A stretch of 22,144 nucleotides of DNA, taken from assembly GCA_002081555.1 (NCBI GenBank), contig MZNV01000997.1, positions 1-22,144 on the forward strand, given 5' to 3'. The stretch is from Protostelium mycophagum. Taxonomy: Eukaryota; Evosea; Variosea; Protosteliida; Protosteliaceae. Below are positions 10,701 to 18,313 of the stretch, one piece after another (position 1 is the stretch's first letter; each line of letters opens with the position of its first letter). Under the pieces are notes generated by a model that had not been told where the DNA came from, did no database searches, and worked only from the letters and a program-made list of their open reading frames with translations. The position numbers and the translations under genes were made by a program.

Positions 10701-13700
10701 TTCTCCAACTCTGCTTTTTTGCAAAAAAATTTGTGATTTTTGTTGACAGAAATTTTACAATTCCGAAAAAAAATTAAATACCTCAAGGTGTCTCCATTCT
10801 TTTTCTGCGAATCTTCACCATTTTTCTTGGAAATTTCGTGGAGATTTCTCTCCGCCTCCAACATTTTTTTTGTTTCTCCATGAGCTTCTTTTTCTGCCAA
10901 AAATTGGTCCGCAAGATTTTTTTTGGTGACGTCATGCGCCTTCTTCTCAGCCTCGAGGCTATTTTTAGCGTGGTCCAAAACACTGTGACTATCTACAATC
11001 GATTTTCTGGTGGCCTCGTGCGCGGAAATTTCGTCGGAAAGTCGCTTGTTGGCGGCTTCCAGCGCGGATAAATGTTCTTCCGCCTTCTTTTTCGCGGAAT
11101 TGTGTGCGGAAAGTTTTTCCATGTCTTGGCGATTCTTTTCGGTCAATTCTCGCAGGCTTTTTATATTTAGAAATTTAAATAGTGAAATAAAAGTCCAGTT
11201 TTTCTTGTTATTTTTCGTGGTTTTTTTCCACAATAAAATACAATGAAAAATGTTGTGTTGTCTGCGGCTCTGCCACAAAGAGCGTTCTTCTGTATTCATT
11301 ACGGACTCGATAAGATTCCCCGCCCACGGTAGATTTCTCGTTTATTAACGTGTCATTACCGCTGCAATCATACCGCCAACAAAATTTTTTACAAACTTTT
11401 GACTATCCTAATTGAATTTTTAAAAATGGAAGAATTCACCTGTCTTCGAGTTCTTTCGTCTTGCGGTCTGCGTCCTCTTTGTCCTTTTGTGTCTTGGCCA
11501 GTCTGTGAGATTTCAGTGAGTTTTCATCCATCTACAACGCCTCTGAAGTTTCTGGGAAATTTCACCTGTCTTCGAGTTCTTTCGTCTTGCGGTCTGTGTC
11601 GTCCTTGTCCTTTTGTGTCTTGGCCAGTCTGTGAGTTTTCAGTGAGTTCTCATCCATCTACAACGCCTCTGAAGTTTCTGGGAAATTTCACCTGTCTTCG
11701 AGTTCTTTCGTCTTGCGGTCTGTGTCCTCTTTGTCCTTTTGTGTCTTGGCCAGTCTGTGAAATTTCAGCGAGTTTTCATGCATCTACAACGGCCTCTGAA
11801 ATTCCTGGGAAATTTCACCTATCTTCGAGTTCTTTCATCTTGCGGTCTGCGTCTTCCTTCTCTTTTTGTGTCTTGGCCAGTCTGTGAAATTTCAGCGAGT
11901 TTTCATCCATCTACAACGGCCTCTAAAATTCCTGGGAAATTTCACCTGTCTTCGAGTTCTTTCTTCTGGCGTTCTGCGTCTTCTTTTTCGATGAAAAGGG
12001 AGTGAATTTTCGCGGAAAGTTTCTGTTTTTCTTCGTCTGCGCCTCCGGCATTTTCCCGCGCTTTTTGACCCGCTTGATCCAACTTTTTTGGTCAGTTGTA
12101 GAACGTCATTTTAAGATATCACAATGATGTCCTCTGAGACTTTGTGACTTTTGCTGACTAATTCTTCATGTCTTTTCTGTCACAAAACTTCGTGCACGTA
12201 ACTACCGTGTTTTCGACGTTTTTACCGTGATGTACATAAAATCGATGACGTCATCACCTCCTGTCGCAGGTGGTCATTCATCTCGTTCAGTGCCTTCACT
12301 TGTGCCAATAAGTTGTGGTAATCCCTCTGCATATTGGCTCTGTTGTTATTATCCTCATCGGCTTGTTTTTCCATTCTTTTGACCTGATAAATTTCAATAT
12401 CGAAATTTGGCTGAATTTCGGTGGAAATATCTCGATTGTGATCAGATTACAATGTTGTAGATTCACCTTTCTGAACAGTGAGTCCCTCTCTTTTTCGGCA
12501 TCTACAAGTCTGTCTTCTTTTGCTGCAGAACCGGTGACGAGTATGTTGTTGATCACATTACGTCCGTTCACCTGACACGTGTCAATATGACATATGTGAC
12601 AGATATGACAAGCCGTAAACACTCAAGACGCACAAAAATCGCTCTCGATTTTAGACAGATTCAATCACCACATTTGCCTCCAAAAATATGCGGTTTTTTA
12701 ACGCATAATTCACGGTAACAACCGCAAACCGACCCCGTAGCATCCCTCACCATCTCGTTGTCATCAGTGGGAGCTGTCAAATCTTCCTGCCACTTCCCAT
12801 CGACGTGGTATTTGTAGAGATATCTCGTGTTGGGCCTAAGATTATCTACTTTGAGGTAGAATTCACCATTGTCATCCTTCACCATGGGAACGTTGGTCCA
12901 GTCGTTCCATTGACCCCCCACAGCGAGATTCTGTGAAATCTCAGTGAAATTTCGGATTTATTGGGTGATCATTTTCTTTGGGCAGAAGCCCATTTTTTCC
13001 ACAAAAACGATGTGCAGAAAAAATAAATAGAAATTTCGGTATTTTTCGGATCATTATGGATTGTAGATCCAGTTGTAGATGGTCAAAATCACCTTTCCGC
13101 CATAAGGCCACCTGAAAATATAGCTAATGCCTTCATCACCACCTTTCGATTTCTCTTCAGAAAGCTGTTTGCCCAACTCTTCAATCTCCCTTCTCAACTG
13201 CCGAATTTTCAGCCAATATTCATCGAAATTTCCGGGAAATTTCGTCGAAATTTACCTTTTCCATCTCTCCGTCTTCATAATGCTTTCGTTTACATTCGTT
13301 ATCTACAACTACACTTTGAATTCTTTTGTCCGAATCTTCTAATCTTTTAGACAATTCGTCGGCTCTTTTCTTCTGATCTTCGGAATTCTGTCGCTCAGCG
13401 TGTGCAGCCGCTTCCAGACTCTTCATCTACAATTGAATGAGTTTTCAGTGATTTTTCAAGACAAATTCCAAGGAATATTGAATTGAATTTTCAACGACTT
13501 TTTGCTGAAATTTCGACCGTTTCATTCGCGGGAAAATTGGAGTATTTAAAATTTTCACCCTTTCGTTGAATTGCCTCTGTGCTTCCGCGGCTTCTTGTTC
13601 TGAACACATCAGAAAATTCTCGGATTTTTCAGCGAAAATTCGATGAAAACTGACCTGCTCGGAGACGTGCCCTTTCCAGCTCCTTCATACTGTTCTCTTG

Positions 13701-15066
13701 GTCTCGCAACTAAAAAATTTAAATTTAAATGTAATATTTTTCCATTTTTACAAATTTTTTTCACAATATAAAAATCAGGCAGAGCCGTCGCTTTGTGTAC
13801 AGATATCTGACGTCACCACACTCGTTGTAGATGTGTACACACCTGCCTCTCCTTGTCTGCTTGCATCTGCCCCACTTGGTTCTGTAGATCTTCTATCTTG
13901 CGTCTTAATTCTGCGACTATGCCTTCCTGCACTGATGGGGACTGTGCCACGGGTCGTGGTGGAGGCTACACCATTGTAAACTGACAGATCTGAAATTTCA
14001 ATGAATTTTCACCTTCTTCTCAGGAGTCTCGGGGGCAGCTCTTGTTGTCACCTGGAAAATTCAGTGAAAATGCATGGAAAATACATAAAAAATTCTGGGT
14101 ACTAACCTTCAAAATGTCTAGTTCAGACATGTTGTCACTGTTGCTAGCCAACATACGTTCGTAACCTGTCAAGAATCAGATATTTCCAGGAATTTTCACT
14201 TGAATTTCATTCTGTGATGTTGCTATTTTGGCTCTGCCACAGGTTTTACTTTTAGAAGAAAAAACATTCTTTACAAAACAAATACTGACTGCGCAGATGT
14301 ATACTTTGTCTCCACAAAAGTCTTTACACATGGGTTGGATATAGATATATCTGCGGCACTGCCGCGGTTTGGACACCTCGATTGTGTCCTCTGGACCATC
14401 AGATCACCTTTTAAGAACTCATTAAAACTGAGAGTCCCGTTCTTTTGTGTATCTAAGAGGTCCATTAACTTTGTCGTCTTCTCCTCTAACTCTTTTGGGT
14501 CTTTCACGGAGGCCACCTTTTTTCATCAGAGAAATGATTTGATCATTTGTGTTTAGTCCGTCCACAGACACATGATCTGGACTGAGGTGTAATAAAGAAG
14601 CTTCTCAACAGGTGATTCCGAAGAAACAAAGACCTTCTCAATTTCATATTGAGAGGCTAAATGTAAGAACAGGTGACGTCATTACCTCTTCGACAAGATT
14701 CTTTAGCTCAGCATAGTTGAGCTCTCCGTCTCCATCTTGTTCGAACTCTGTAAAAAATGAGCTTCCATTCTTTGGAAAGTTATGAAGGAGAGCACATACT
14801 GGTGAAATAACCAGACATGGAGGTATACTGCTCGTCACTAAAGCGAAAGATCTTCCTCTTTGTGCCTTCTTCATGTTTCTGCTTGGCTGAGTCGTATCAG
14901 TTTCAAGATGTTAAATAACAATCCAAATGGCTCTAGGCCCCTTTTAAGTCGGTTTCCGAACATCCCTAACAGTGTCTAAAGAGAAAATGCATGAGATTGG
15001 ATTTCATTTCCAAGTCGACTTTGATGACTGATGGATTTCATTGAACTCACGCTGAAAACCCAACAT
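1561..15066 (-). CDS. Giant EF-hand / CBM48 / coiled-coil / CRN-NTPase / GAS2 protein
   Basis: I can join 55 exons, all GT-AG except one likely GC-AG intron, into 6,975 nt (2,325 codons with the stop). Every junction keeps phase and no exon has an in-frame stop. Order in the product: EF-hand pair (about 20-90), coiled coil, CBM48 (about 282-365), coiled coil with four 21-residue repeats, second CBM48 (about 681-770), coiled coil to about 1110, Lys/Glu-rich repeats (1110-1378), Ser/Pro/Lys-rich linker (to about 1575), CRN-type NTPase (Walker A about 1603-1611, Walker B about 1729-1735), restriction-endonuclease-like region (2050-2235), GAS2-like domain (2264-2324). No signal peptide or membrane span is seen, so it is probably cytosolic or cytoskeletal. 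Exon 1 (15051-15066) is the weakest call, chosen because it has ATG, GTGAG and the right phase. The locus could be two genes, but I see no stop, AATAAA or start between the modules. Confidence 0.65.
2209..2924 (-). other. Restriction-endonuclease-like CRN C-terminal domain, active site degenerate
   Basis: Exons 2739-2924, 2394-2575 and 2209-2345. The segment FIPEDSAGPGAFF, then CRAVFTKWRY, lines up with the CRN nuclease core, where a GPD motif and a Q/E-x-K strand carry the metal-binding residues. Here the Asp is Gly (AGPG) and the residue two before the Lys is Thr (FTK), while the Lys remains. The tail VRIVLASPDANAL and KLFEPHVWKWL resembles the usual end of CRN proteins. I infer lost or weakened nuclease activity, with the fold kept. 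Confidence 0.6.
3594..5422 (-). other. Crinkler (CRN)-type P-loop NTPase module
   Basis: Exons 42-48 (5296-5422, 4910-5124, 4344-4625, 4211-4279, 4107-4160, 3878-4049, 3594-3813). Walker A is LGGPGSGKTRSSLEALSS, followed by YGLYFSANSDDSGSGDL, the order seen in CRN NTPases (GSGKTR, then a YF strand and a GS-D-L segment). Walker B is RLLVVVDESEKL. Next come FLLLSGSDASLQ, matching the CRN 'SGT..SL' strand, and LGAFDDS with a later LRGSYRHSSDY, matching the family's 'RGR.R.T' helix. Catalytic K, D and E are all present, so ATP or GTP hydrolysis is plausible. The acceptor of the intron before 4625 is the least certain boundary, because an open frame runs upstream of it. Assignment is from remembered family motifs, not a search. 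Confidence 0.75.
3814..3877 (-). repeat. Intron of a repeated family (with 2925-3020 and 4050-4106)
   Basis: Three introns of the CRN module share one element close to the donor: CGAATTTCAAAT or a close variant, 5-8 variable bases, then TTTTGGCGGGAAA. They are 2925-3020, 3814-3877 and 4050-4106. The TTTGGCGGGAAA core sits on the plus strand as TTTCCCGCCAAA at 2988, 3827 and 4066, and a fourth copy is at 4825 in intron 4626-4909. The host exons are unrelated, so the introns themselves were copied. Confidence 0.8.
5556..6551 (-). other. Disordered Ser/Pro/Lys-rich linker (exons 35-41)
   Basis: Seven small exons (6516-6551, 6286-6472, 6106-6137, 5990-6049, 5855-5933, 5748-5809, 5556-5657) code low-complexity sequence such as KGSPAASGKSNIPSPSA and KTDSPEPQGSP, with many SP/TP sites. 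It separates the rod from the NTPase and is likely flexible and open to phosphorylation. Confidence 0.6.
6657..7618 (-). other. Lys/Glu-rich repeat region (exons 32-34)
   Basis: Exons 7184-7618, 6963-7115 and 6657-6875 code repeats of the type EEKSKREAEEKSKRESEEKA. The DNA carries an internal duplication: 7241-7313 and 7385-7457 match over about 73 bp with one mismatch, offset 144 bp (48 codons). Such sequence forms a single alpha-helix or a weak coil, as in caldesmon-like or myosin lever regions. It may serve as a rigid spacer. Confidence 0.75.
7116..7183 (-). other. Probable GC-AG intron
   Basis: The intron that best preserves the Lys/Glu repeat starts GCGAGATTTCCCGG, matching the local donor consensus GTGAAATTTCCC except for GC. 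It ends AAAATTCCAG. The alternative GT donor at 7159 would add eight non-repeat residues (ARFPGNFT) and is also in phase, so transcript data must decide. Confidence 0.45.
7619..7922 (-). other. Long A/T-rich intron of the giant gene
   Basis: This 304-nt intron joins two coiled-coil exons in phase 0. It holds short degenerate repeats of the kind GTATTTATTATTGATATTT, seen about three times, with no coding or RNA-gene signal. Confidence 0.6.
7923..9886 (-). other. Central coiled-coil region (exons 24-31)
   Basis: Eight exons (9722-9886, 9456-9535, 9169-9336, 8792-8987, 8603-8683, 8347-8435, 8121-8230, 7923-8029) code almost unbroken charged heptads such as YRELERRYNQLKAEHQDLQ. There are few prolines or glycines. 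It is a predicted long dimeric rod, giving reach between the CBM48 pair and the C-terminal NTPase. No specific partner can be read from the sequence. Confidence 0.75.
9604..9640. repeat. ACCGTG palindrome cluster inside an intron
   Basis: TCACGGTCTCATACCGTGA (7-bp stem, 5-nt loop) is followed by CACGGTAACTACC. Related palindromes sit in other long introns of the same gene: 1813-1828, 10012-10025, around 12198-12229, and 12711-12725. Confidence 0.7.
10183..10594 (-). other. CBM48 / AMPK-beta-type glycogen-binding domain, copy 2
   Basis: Exons 10522-10594, 10392-10475 and 10183-10314. They read YTFRWPYGGKEVGVGGQFN, then LYKYNVDGVWKEDLTAP, then VINNVLYTG. Relative to copy 1 the similarity continues past the domain into the next coil (EKERDQLFRQV against EKERDSLFRKV). 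So a block of CBM48 plus coil was duplicated, not the fold alone. Predicted sugar-contact residues are present here too. Confidence 0.87.
11440..11945 (-). repeat. Four tandem exon-plus-intron units (63-nt exons)
   Basis: Exons 11819-11881, 11692-11754, 11566-11628 and 11440-11502 are each exactly 63 nt. They code near-identical 21-residue coil segments beginning RLAKTQK and ending KELED. The introns preceding them (11882-11945, 11755-11818, 11629-11691, 11503-11565) are 63-64 nt and also near-identical. They begin GTGAAATTTCCCAG, mostly end in a GAAATTTCACAG-like tail and carry GTTGTAGATG in the middle. The unit of 126-127 bp was therefore copied with its intron. Each step adds 21 residues (three heptads), so the coiled coil stays in register. 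Confidence 0.92.
12510..13116 (-). other. CBM48 / AMPK-beta-type glycogen-binding domain, copy 1
   Basis: The sequence FRWPYGGK at the end of exon 13093-13197 splices to NLAVGGQWNDWTNVPM in exon 12751-12930, then LYKYHVDGKWQEDLTAP, and ends with VINNILVTG in exon 12467-12571. This follows the order of the AMPK beta-subunit domain. The aromatic and polar sugar-contact positions are kept: W in NDW, K in YKY, W in GKW, N in INN. It sits between coiled coils rather than next to an AMPK beta C-terminal domain, so this is not an AMPK subunit. Confidence 0.88.
14408..14886 (-). other. EF-hand pair (exons 2-4 of the giant gene)
   Basis: Exons 14800-14886, 14686-14747 and 14408-14516. The first exon gives FRFSDEQYTSMSGYF, the second a loop EQDGDGELNYAE, and the third a second loop DTQKNGTLSFNE. 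Loop two has the canonical D at position 1, G at 6, a hydrophobic residue at 8 and E at 12. Loop one has Glu instead of Asp at position 1 but keeps D3, D5, G6, L8 and E12. About 28 residues separate the loops, normal for a paired EF-hand. Calcium binding is likely; whether it switches the protein is unknown. Confidence 0.85.
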
Positions 15067-15296
15067 CTTTAGACAATGAAATTGAAACCGGCGGTGGCTG
15101 GCTCACAAAAAATAAAAATCGATGTGAGTTTTTACGTCATTGATTGACAGGTCCTCCAATCTGTCCGCTTAACGCGTTTGCCTGCGTAAGTCACGTAGAT
15201 TCTGAGTAATCTACGGTAAGACGATCCCGAATGGATTATCAAATATTTATTTAGAAGCATGCAGGAACCTCAACGATTTACTCAAACTTTTATTCC
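15067..15296. other. Spacer upstream of the giant gene, with a hairpin
   Basis: About 230 bp between the putative first exon of the giant gene and the stop of the secreted-protein gene on the same strand. It must hold the giant gene's promoter and the 3' end of the upstream gene. CGTAGATT and AATCTACG at 15194-15215 form a perfect 8-bp stem with a 6-nt loop. AATAAA on the minus strand occurs at 15289-15294 and 15246-15251. No TATA box is obvious. Confidence 0.5.
15289..15294 (-). promoter_or_regulatory. Polyadenylation signal AATAAA, 2 nt after the stop
   Basis: On the minus strand the stop TAA of the secreted-protein gene is followed by GG and then AATAAA. A second AATAAA lies at 15246-15251. 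Either would give a very short 3' UTR. Confidence 0.5.
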
Positions 15297-16157
15297 TTAA
15301 AAGAGGGCAAGGGCCACCAAAAATAATGAGACGGAGGCAAGCACAGCTCCAGAATCAGAATCTGTGCCATCTGTTCCTGTGACCCAAGTTGGCTGAGCCG
15401 AATCTCTGTTCAAATCGGCAGTGCAGGTGTTTTGGATCTGAGTGATGAAGCAGCTGATGGAGGCCGTATTGGCGGTTGACAGACTTCCAGTGCAGCCGTT
15501 CAAAGCGGCAGACGCACCAACAAACTCCGTCGCGCTTGTCTCAAGGACAATGCCTCCCGCGAAGTTCTGGTGGTCGAGGGGCGAGAAGAGGTAGGCGGTG
15601 ACATTGAGCATCGTGACGTCGTATGCGGTATCGAAAGCAGGTACAGAACATTGAACATTAGAGACGGCCCATCTCCCCGTGAGATCAGTGAAGTCGGCGG
15701 GAGCATCGGTCGAGCTGGCGGGAGCGTCGGTCGTGGCGGGTTCGTCAGTCGTGGCGGTAGAATCGATGGGATCAGGTGTGGTGGGATTAAGAGGGATGTT
15801 TCTGTTGAGTTGAGCATTGCACACCACCGTCTGCTGTCCTTCTGCTTGAGGCGGGATGACGCAGATGATATTTCCTGCATCTCCGGAGACTGAGCCGTGG
15901 CACAATGCGAGAGCAGAGGATGCACCCACAAAAGTACCGTTTGAGTATTCTTCGACGAGACCTCCAGCCATTTCGGTGGTGACTGGCGTGAAGAGAAAGA
16001 GCGAGGTGTTGACGAATTGGACGTTATAGGCGGAGTCAAAGATGTTGGGGATGGCACAGTTGACTTGAGAGGTTTCCCATTTTCCAGTGAGGTCAGGTAC
16101 CTCGGGTGTTGCGGATACAAGGCCAAGTATGAGCAGTACGGCCAAGAGGACTCTCAT
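15297..16157 (-). CDS. Secreted two-repeat protein, probably GPI-anchored
   Basis: A single intronless frame of 286 codons. It starts with a clear signal peptide, MRVLLAVLLILGLVSA, probably cut near residue 16. Two homologous domains follow, about residues 22-118 and 158-250, each opening DLTG(K/R)W and each with FVGAS(S/A)AL near the middle. Each has four cysteines in matching positions (34, 86, 99, 113 and 170, 222, 236, 245), so two disulfides per domain are likely. A Thr/Ala/Pro/Asp-rich linker (about 123-156) joins them. The end is a hydrophobic tail (271-286) after a small-residue stretch DSDSG, typical of a GPI signal. NxT/S sites suggest glycosylation. I do not recognise the family; a cell-surface adhesion or binding role is only a guess. 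It is the only intronless gene here. Confidence 0.9.
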   Translation of the reverse strand: MRVLLAVLLILGLVSATPEVPDLTGKWETSQVNCAIPNIFDSAYNVQFVNTSLFLFTPVTTEMAGGLVEEYSNGTFVGASSALALCHGSVSGDAGNIICVIPPQAEGQQTVVCNAQLNRNIPLNPTTPDPIDSTATTDEPATTDAPASSTDAPADFTDLTGRWAVSNVQCSVPAFDTAYDVTMLNVTAYLFSPLDHQNFAGGIVLETSATEFVGASAALNGCTGSLSTANTASISCFITQIQNTCTADLNRDSAQPTWVTGTDGTDSDSGAVLASVSLFLVALALF

Positions 16158-16329
16158 CGCCTTTTCGTTTCTGAAAAAATGGTACGTCCTTCTCTGCGGG
16201 ACGTCTTCTCCGGCATCTGCGCGAAATTCTTGACTTGTCCGTGATGGACTTGTGTTGGGCGGGTGATTGGTGTGGCGAACCTCTCCTGCCCAAGTATTTG
16301 ATTATAGCAATGTCTATATAATTTTATTT
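16158..16329 (-). promoter_or_regulatory. Short spacer: SELENBP1 3' end and promoter of the secreted-protein gene
   Basis: 172 bp between two same-strand genes. On the minus strand AATAAA (16323-16328) begins two bases after the SELENBP1 stop. A TATA-like TTATATAGA lies at 16313-16321, about 155 bp before the next start codon. The gap must hold both the end of one transcript and the start of the next. Confidence 0.4.
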
Positions 16330-18313
16330 TCACAGCCAGATGTCGCTTGTGCAGTCTCCTCCAGGATATCTCACTTCGTGGGCGAGGGCAGGTCCCCCCG
16401 GTTCCTTAGAAAAGTCGACGAAAAAGTCAGTGTTGACTTTGAGACCTCCCTTCTCCGTGTCGACGTCGATTTGGATCAAATGTGACCCCTTATCTGCCAA
16501 TTCTACAACCAGTCAATCTCTTGTGAACTTTTGTCGCATTTCTTTCGCAATTTTCAGTGAAAATTCCTCACCAGGATAAAACTGCTCATCCCATGGAGAG
16601 AATAAAGAGTTGGTGACATAAAGTCTCTTTCCATCAAGTGACAGCTGGATCATCTGTGGACCACCTCTCAGCTCCTGACCCTTTATTTGATCTACAACGG
16701 GTGCGGGGTTGCCATTTTTATATCTTTAAATTTCAGTGAAAAAGGACAGAAAGTTCATTGAGGACTCACTTGACAGCTCCGCCTGTACGTACAGATCCCC
16801 CCACGAAGACCTGTCATCCATCAGATCATGTCGACAAATAAAGATGTCGACGTTGCAACACAATCATAATGGATGAGATATCTCACCTGACCCACCAATT
16901 TGGGCTGAGAGGGGTTGGTTACGTCATACTGACGTATGTCACCATGCAACCAGTTCGAGAAATATACAAATCTGTCATCCAAAGATATTAAGATATCAGT
17001 GATAAGTCCCGGCATGGCTGGCAGAGCCCAGCCTTCGACCTGTCATGATGTCATGCACATATGTCACCGGAGAATTGCGGGAAAATCACCTCATGTGGGT
17101 CAACCTCGATCACGACTTCCGTCTTCCAAACGCCATCATCGTCTTTATAAAATCTAATCATCATGAGTCGACATGTGCATGCCGACTGTCGACAACCCTT
17201 ACCTATGTACAGTGGAGCTAAGAGCGGCACCCACGAACCCCTCGGTCTTGTCGGGGTCGTGCAAAAATCTCAATTCAAGGGGGATCCACCCTTTTGGGCC
17301 GAGATCGATCTCTTGAATCACTTGGCGCAAGCTCCAGTCCCAAACATGCAATTTCCTGCCGTATTTTCCTTCCGCGACGTGCGCGGGGTTGAAGCCTTTG
17401 GAGAAAGACAGTGGCTCCCCCCATTCTGATGATATCATGACGTTATGCCTCGGTTGGTACTGAGATATCTCAGATGATATCAAGTTCAAACAGATATTAG
17501 TGAATAATTTTTCACTTTTTGTTGTCCAAATGTACAGATGATGACGTCATCACTTACCCAAAAGTCGTAACCAAATTGGGTGGGACCAGATTTTTCCCAC
17601 CTTCCTTTGATCTCGAAATTGTCATCCAACAGCACGAATCCTCCTTCGGCTTTTCCGTTGGCATCACCCATGTATGACGTCATGATCTCACCACTTCCAA
17701 GACAGTGCACAGTGTGGGGAAATGTGAGGCCCGTCTTGGCAACGATATCGCTGCCCTTTACCGTCTACAGAAGGTCAAAATGATGACGACATGATCATGG
17801 ACCTTGTAGAGCTTGGGGTTCTTGTTCTCTTCGGGTGTGAGGCCGATGTCCACAAAGTTGATGTTGCCGGAGACTAGGCCAGGGAGGACGAGATATCTTC
17901 TCGCTTTAGAGGGGTCGCCATAGCACGAGCTGCAGGCGTTCCATCTGAGACGTCATCATGCGAATTGAAGCGGGGACTCACCCGCTGTGATGGAGTTCGT
18001 CGCCTTTTGCGACCTCTAAACGGTGGATGATGGTTGAATATGTAGGCGAGCTGGGGTCCACATCGACTGTTGCAAGATAGTCGCTTCTCTCATGCTGCAT
18101 GGTTTGAGATCGTGCAAAGCGAAGCGAAGATTATTGATGATTCGAGAAGGTGTGACCTTATTGGGACCCGTTGGAAGAGCTGGAATATAGAGGAGGGTTT
18201 CTCTCTTTCCATTCTGATAGGCGTCCAGGGGTGTCGCGTAGCCAGGACCTTTTCCGCAGCAGCCTAACAGGATGAGAAATGATTGATCGATTGATCTTTT
18301 CACACTCACTCAT
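16330..18313 (-). CDS. SELENBP1: Selenium-binding protein 1 / methanethiol oxidase
   Basis: Eleven exons: 18304-18313, 18157-18263, 17982-18094, 17803-17944, 17558-17764, 17203-17459, 17090-17153, 16887-17039, 16770-16810, 16572-16723, 16330-16502. They join in phase into 472 residues, the length of the human protein. Family signatures run end to end: [11 protein letters not shown] near the start, [17 protein letters not shown] with the CSSC pair thought to bind selenium, [56 protein letters not shown], and the C-terminal [13 protein letters not shown]. The enzyme is a copper-dependent beta-propeller that oxidises methanethiol to formaldehyde, H2S and H2O2. Exon 1 codes only ATG AGT GAG T. 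The gene is divergent from CCDC148 and looks intact, with all key Cys and His motifs. Confidence 0.96.

Noticed and set aside
11440-11945. CRISPR-like regular repeats
   Set aside because: The units are 126 bp, contain coding exons and carry no short direct repeat with unique spacers. The genome is eukaryotic.
11399-12005. Long plus-strand open frames with repeated Cys/Leu/Ser-rich protein
   Set aside because: They are antisense to the four tandem coiled-coil exons. The repetition comes from the exon-intron duplication, and the minus strand carries splice sites and conserved coils.
14644-14874. Unspliced frame MKKAQRGRSFALV through the first EF-hand
   Set aside because: Splicing at 14799/14747 instead yields FRFSDEQYTSMSGYF joined to the EF-hand loop, a much better match to EF-hand proteins, and phases agree with the next exons.
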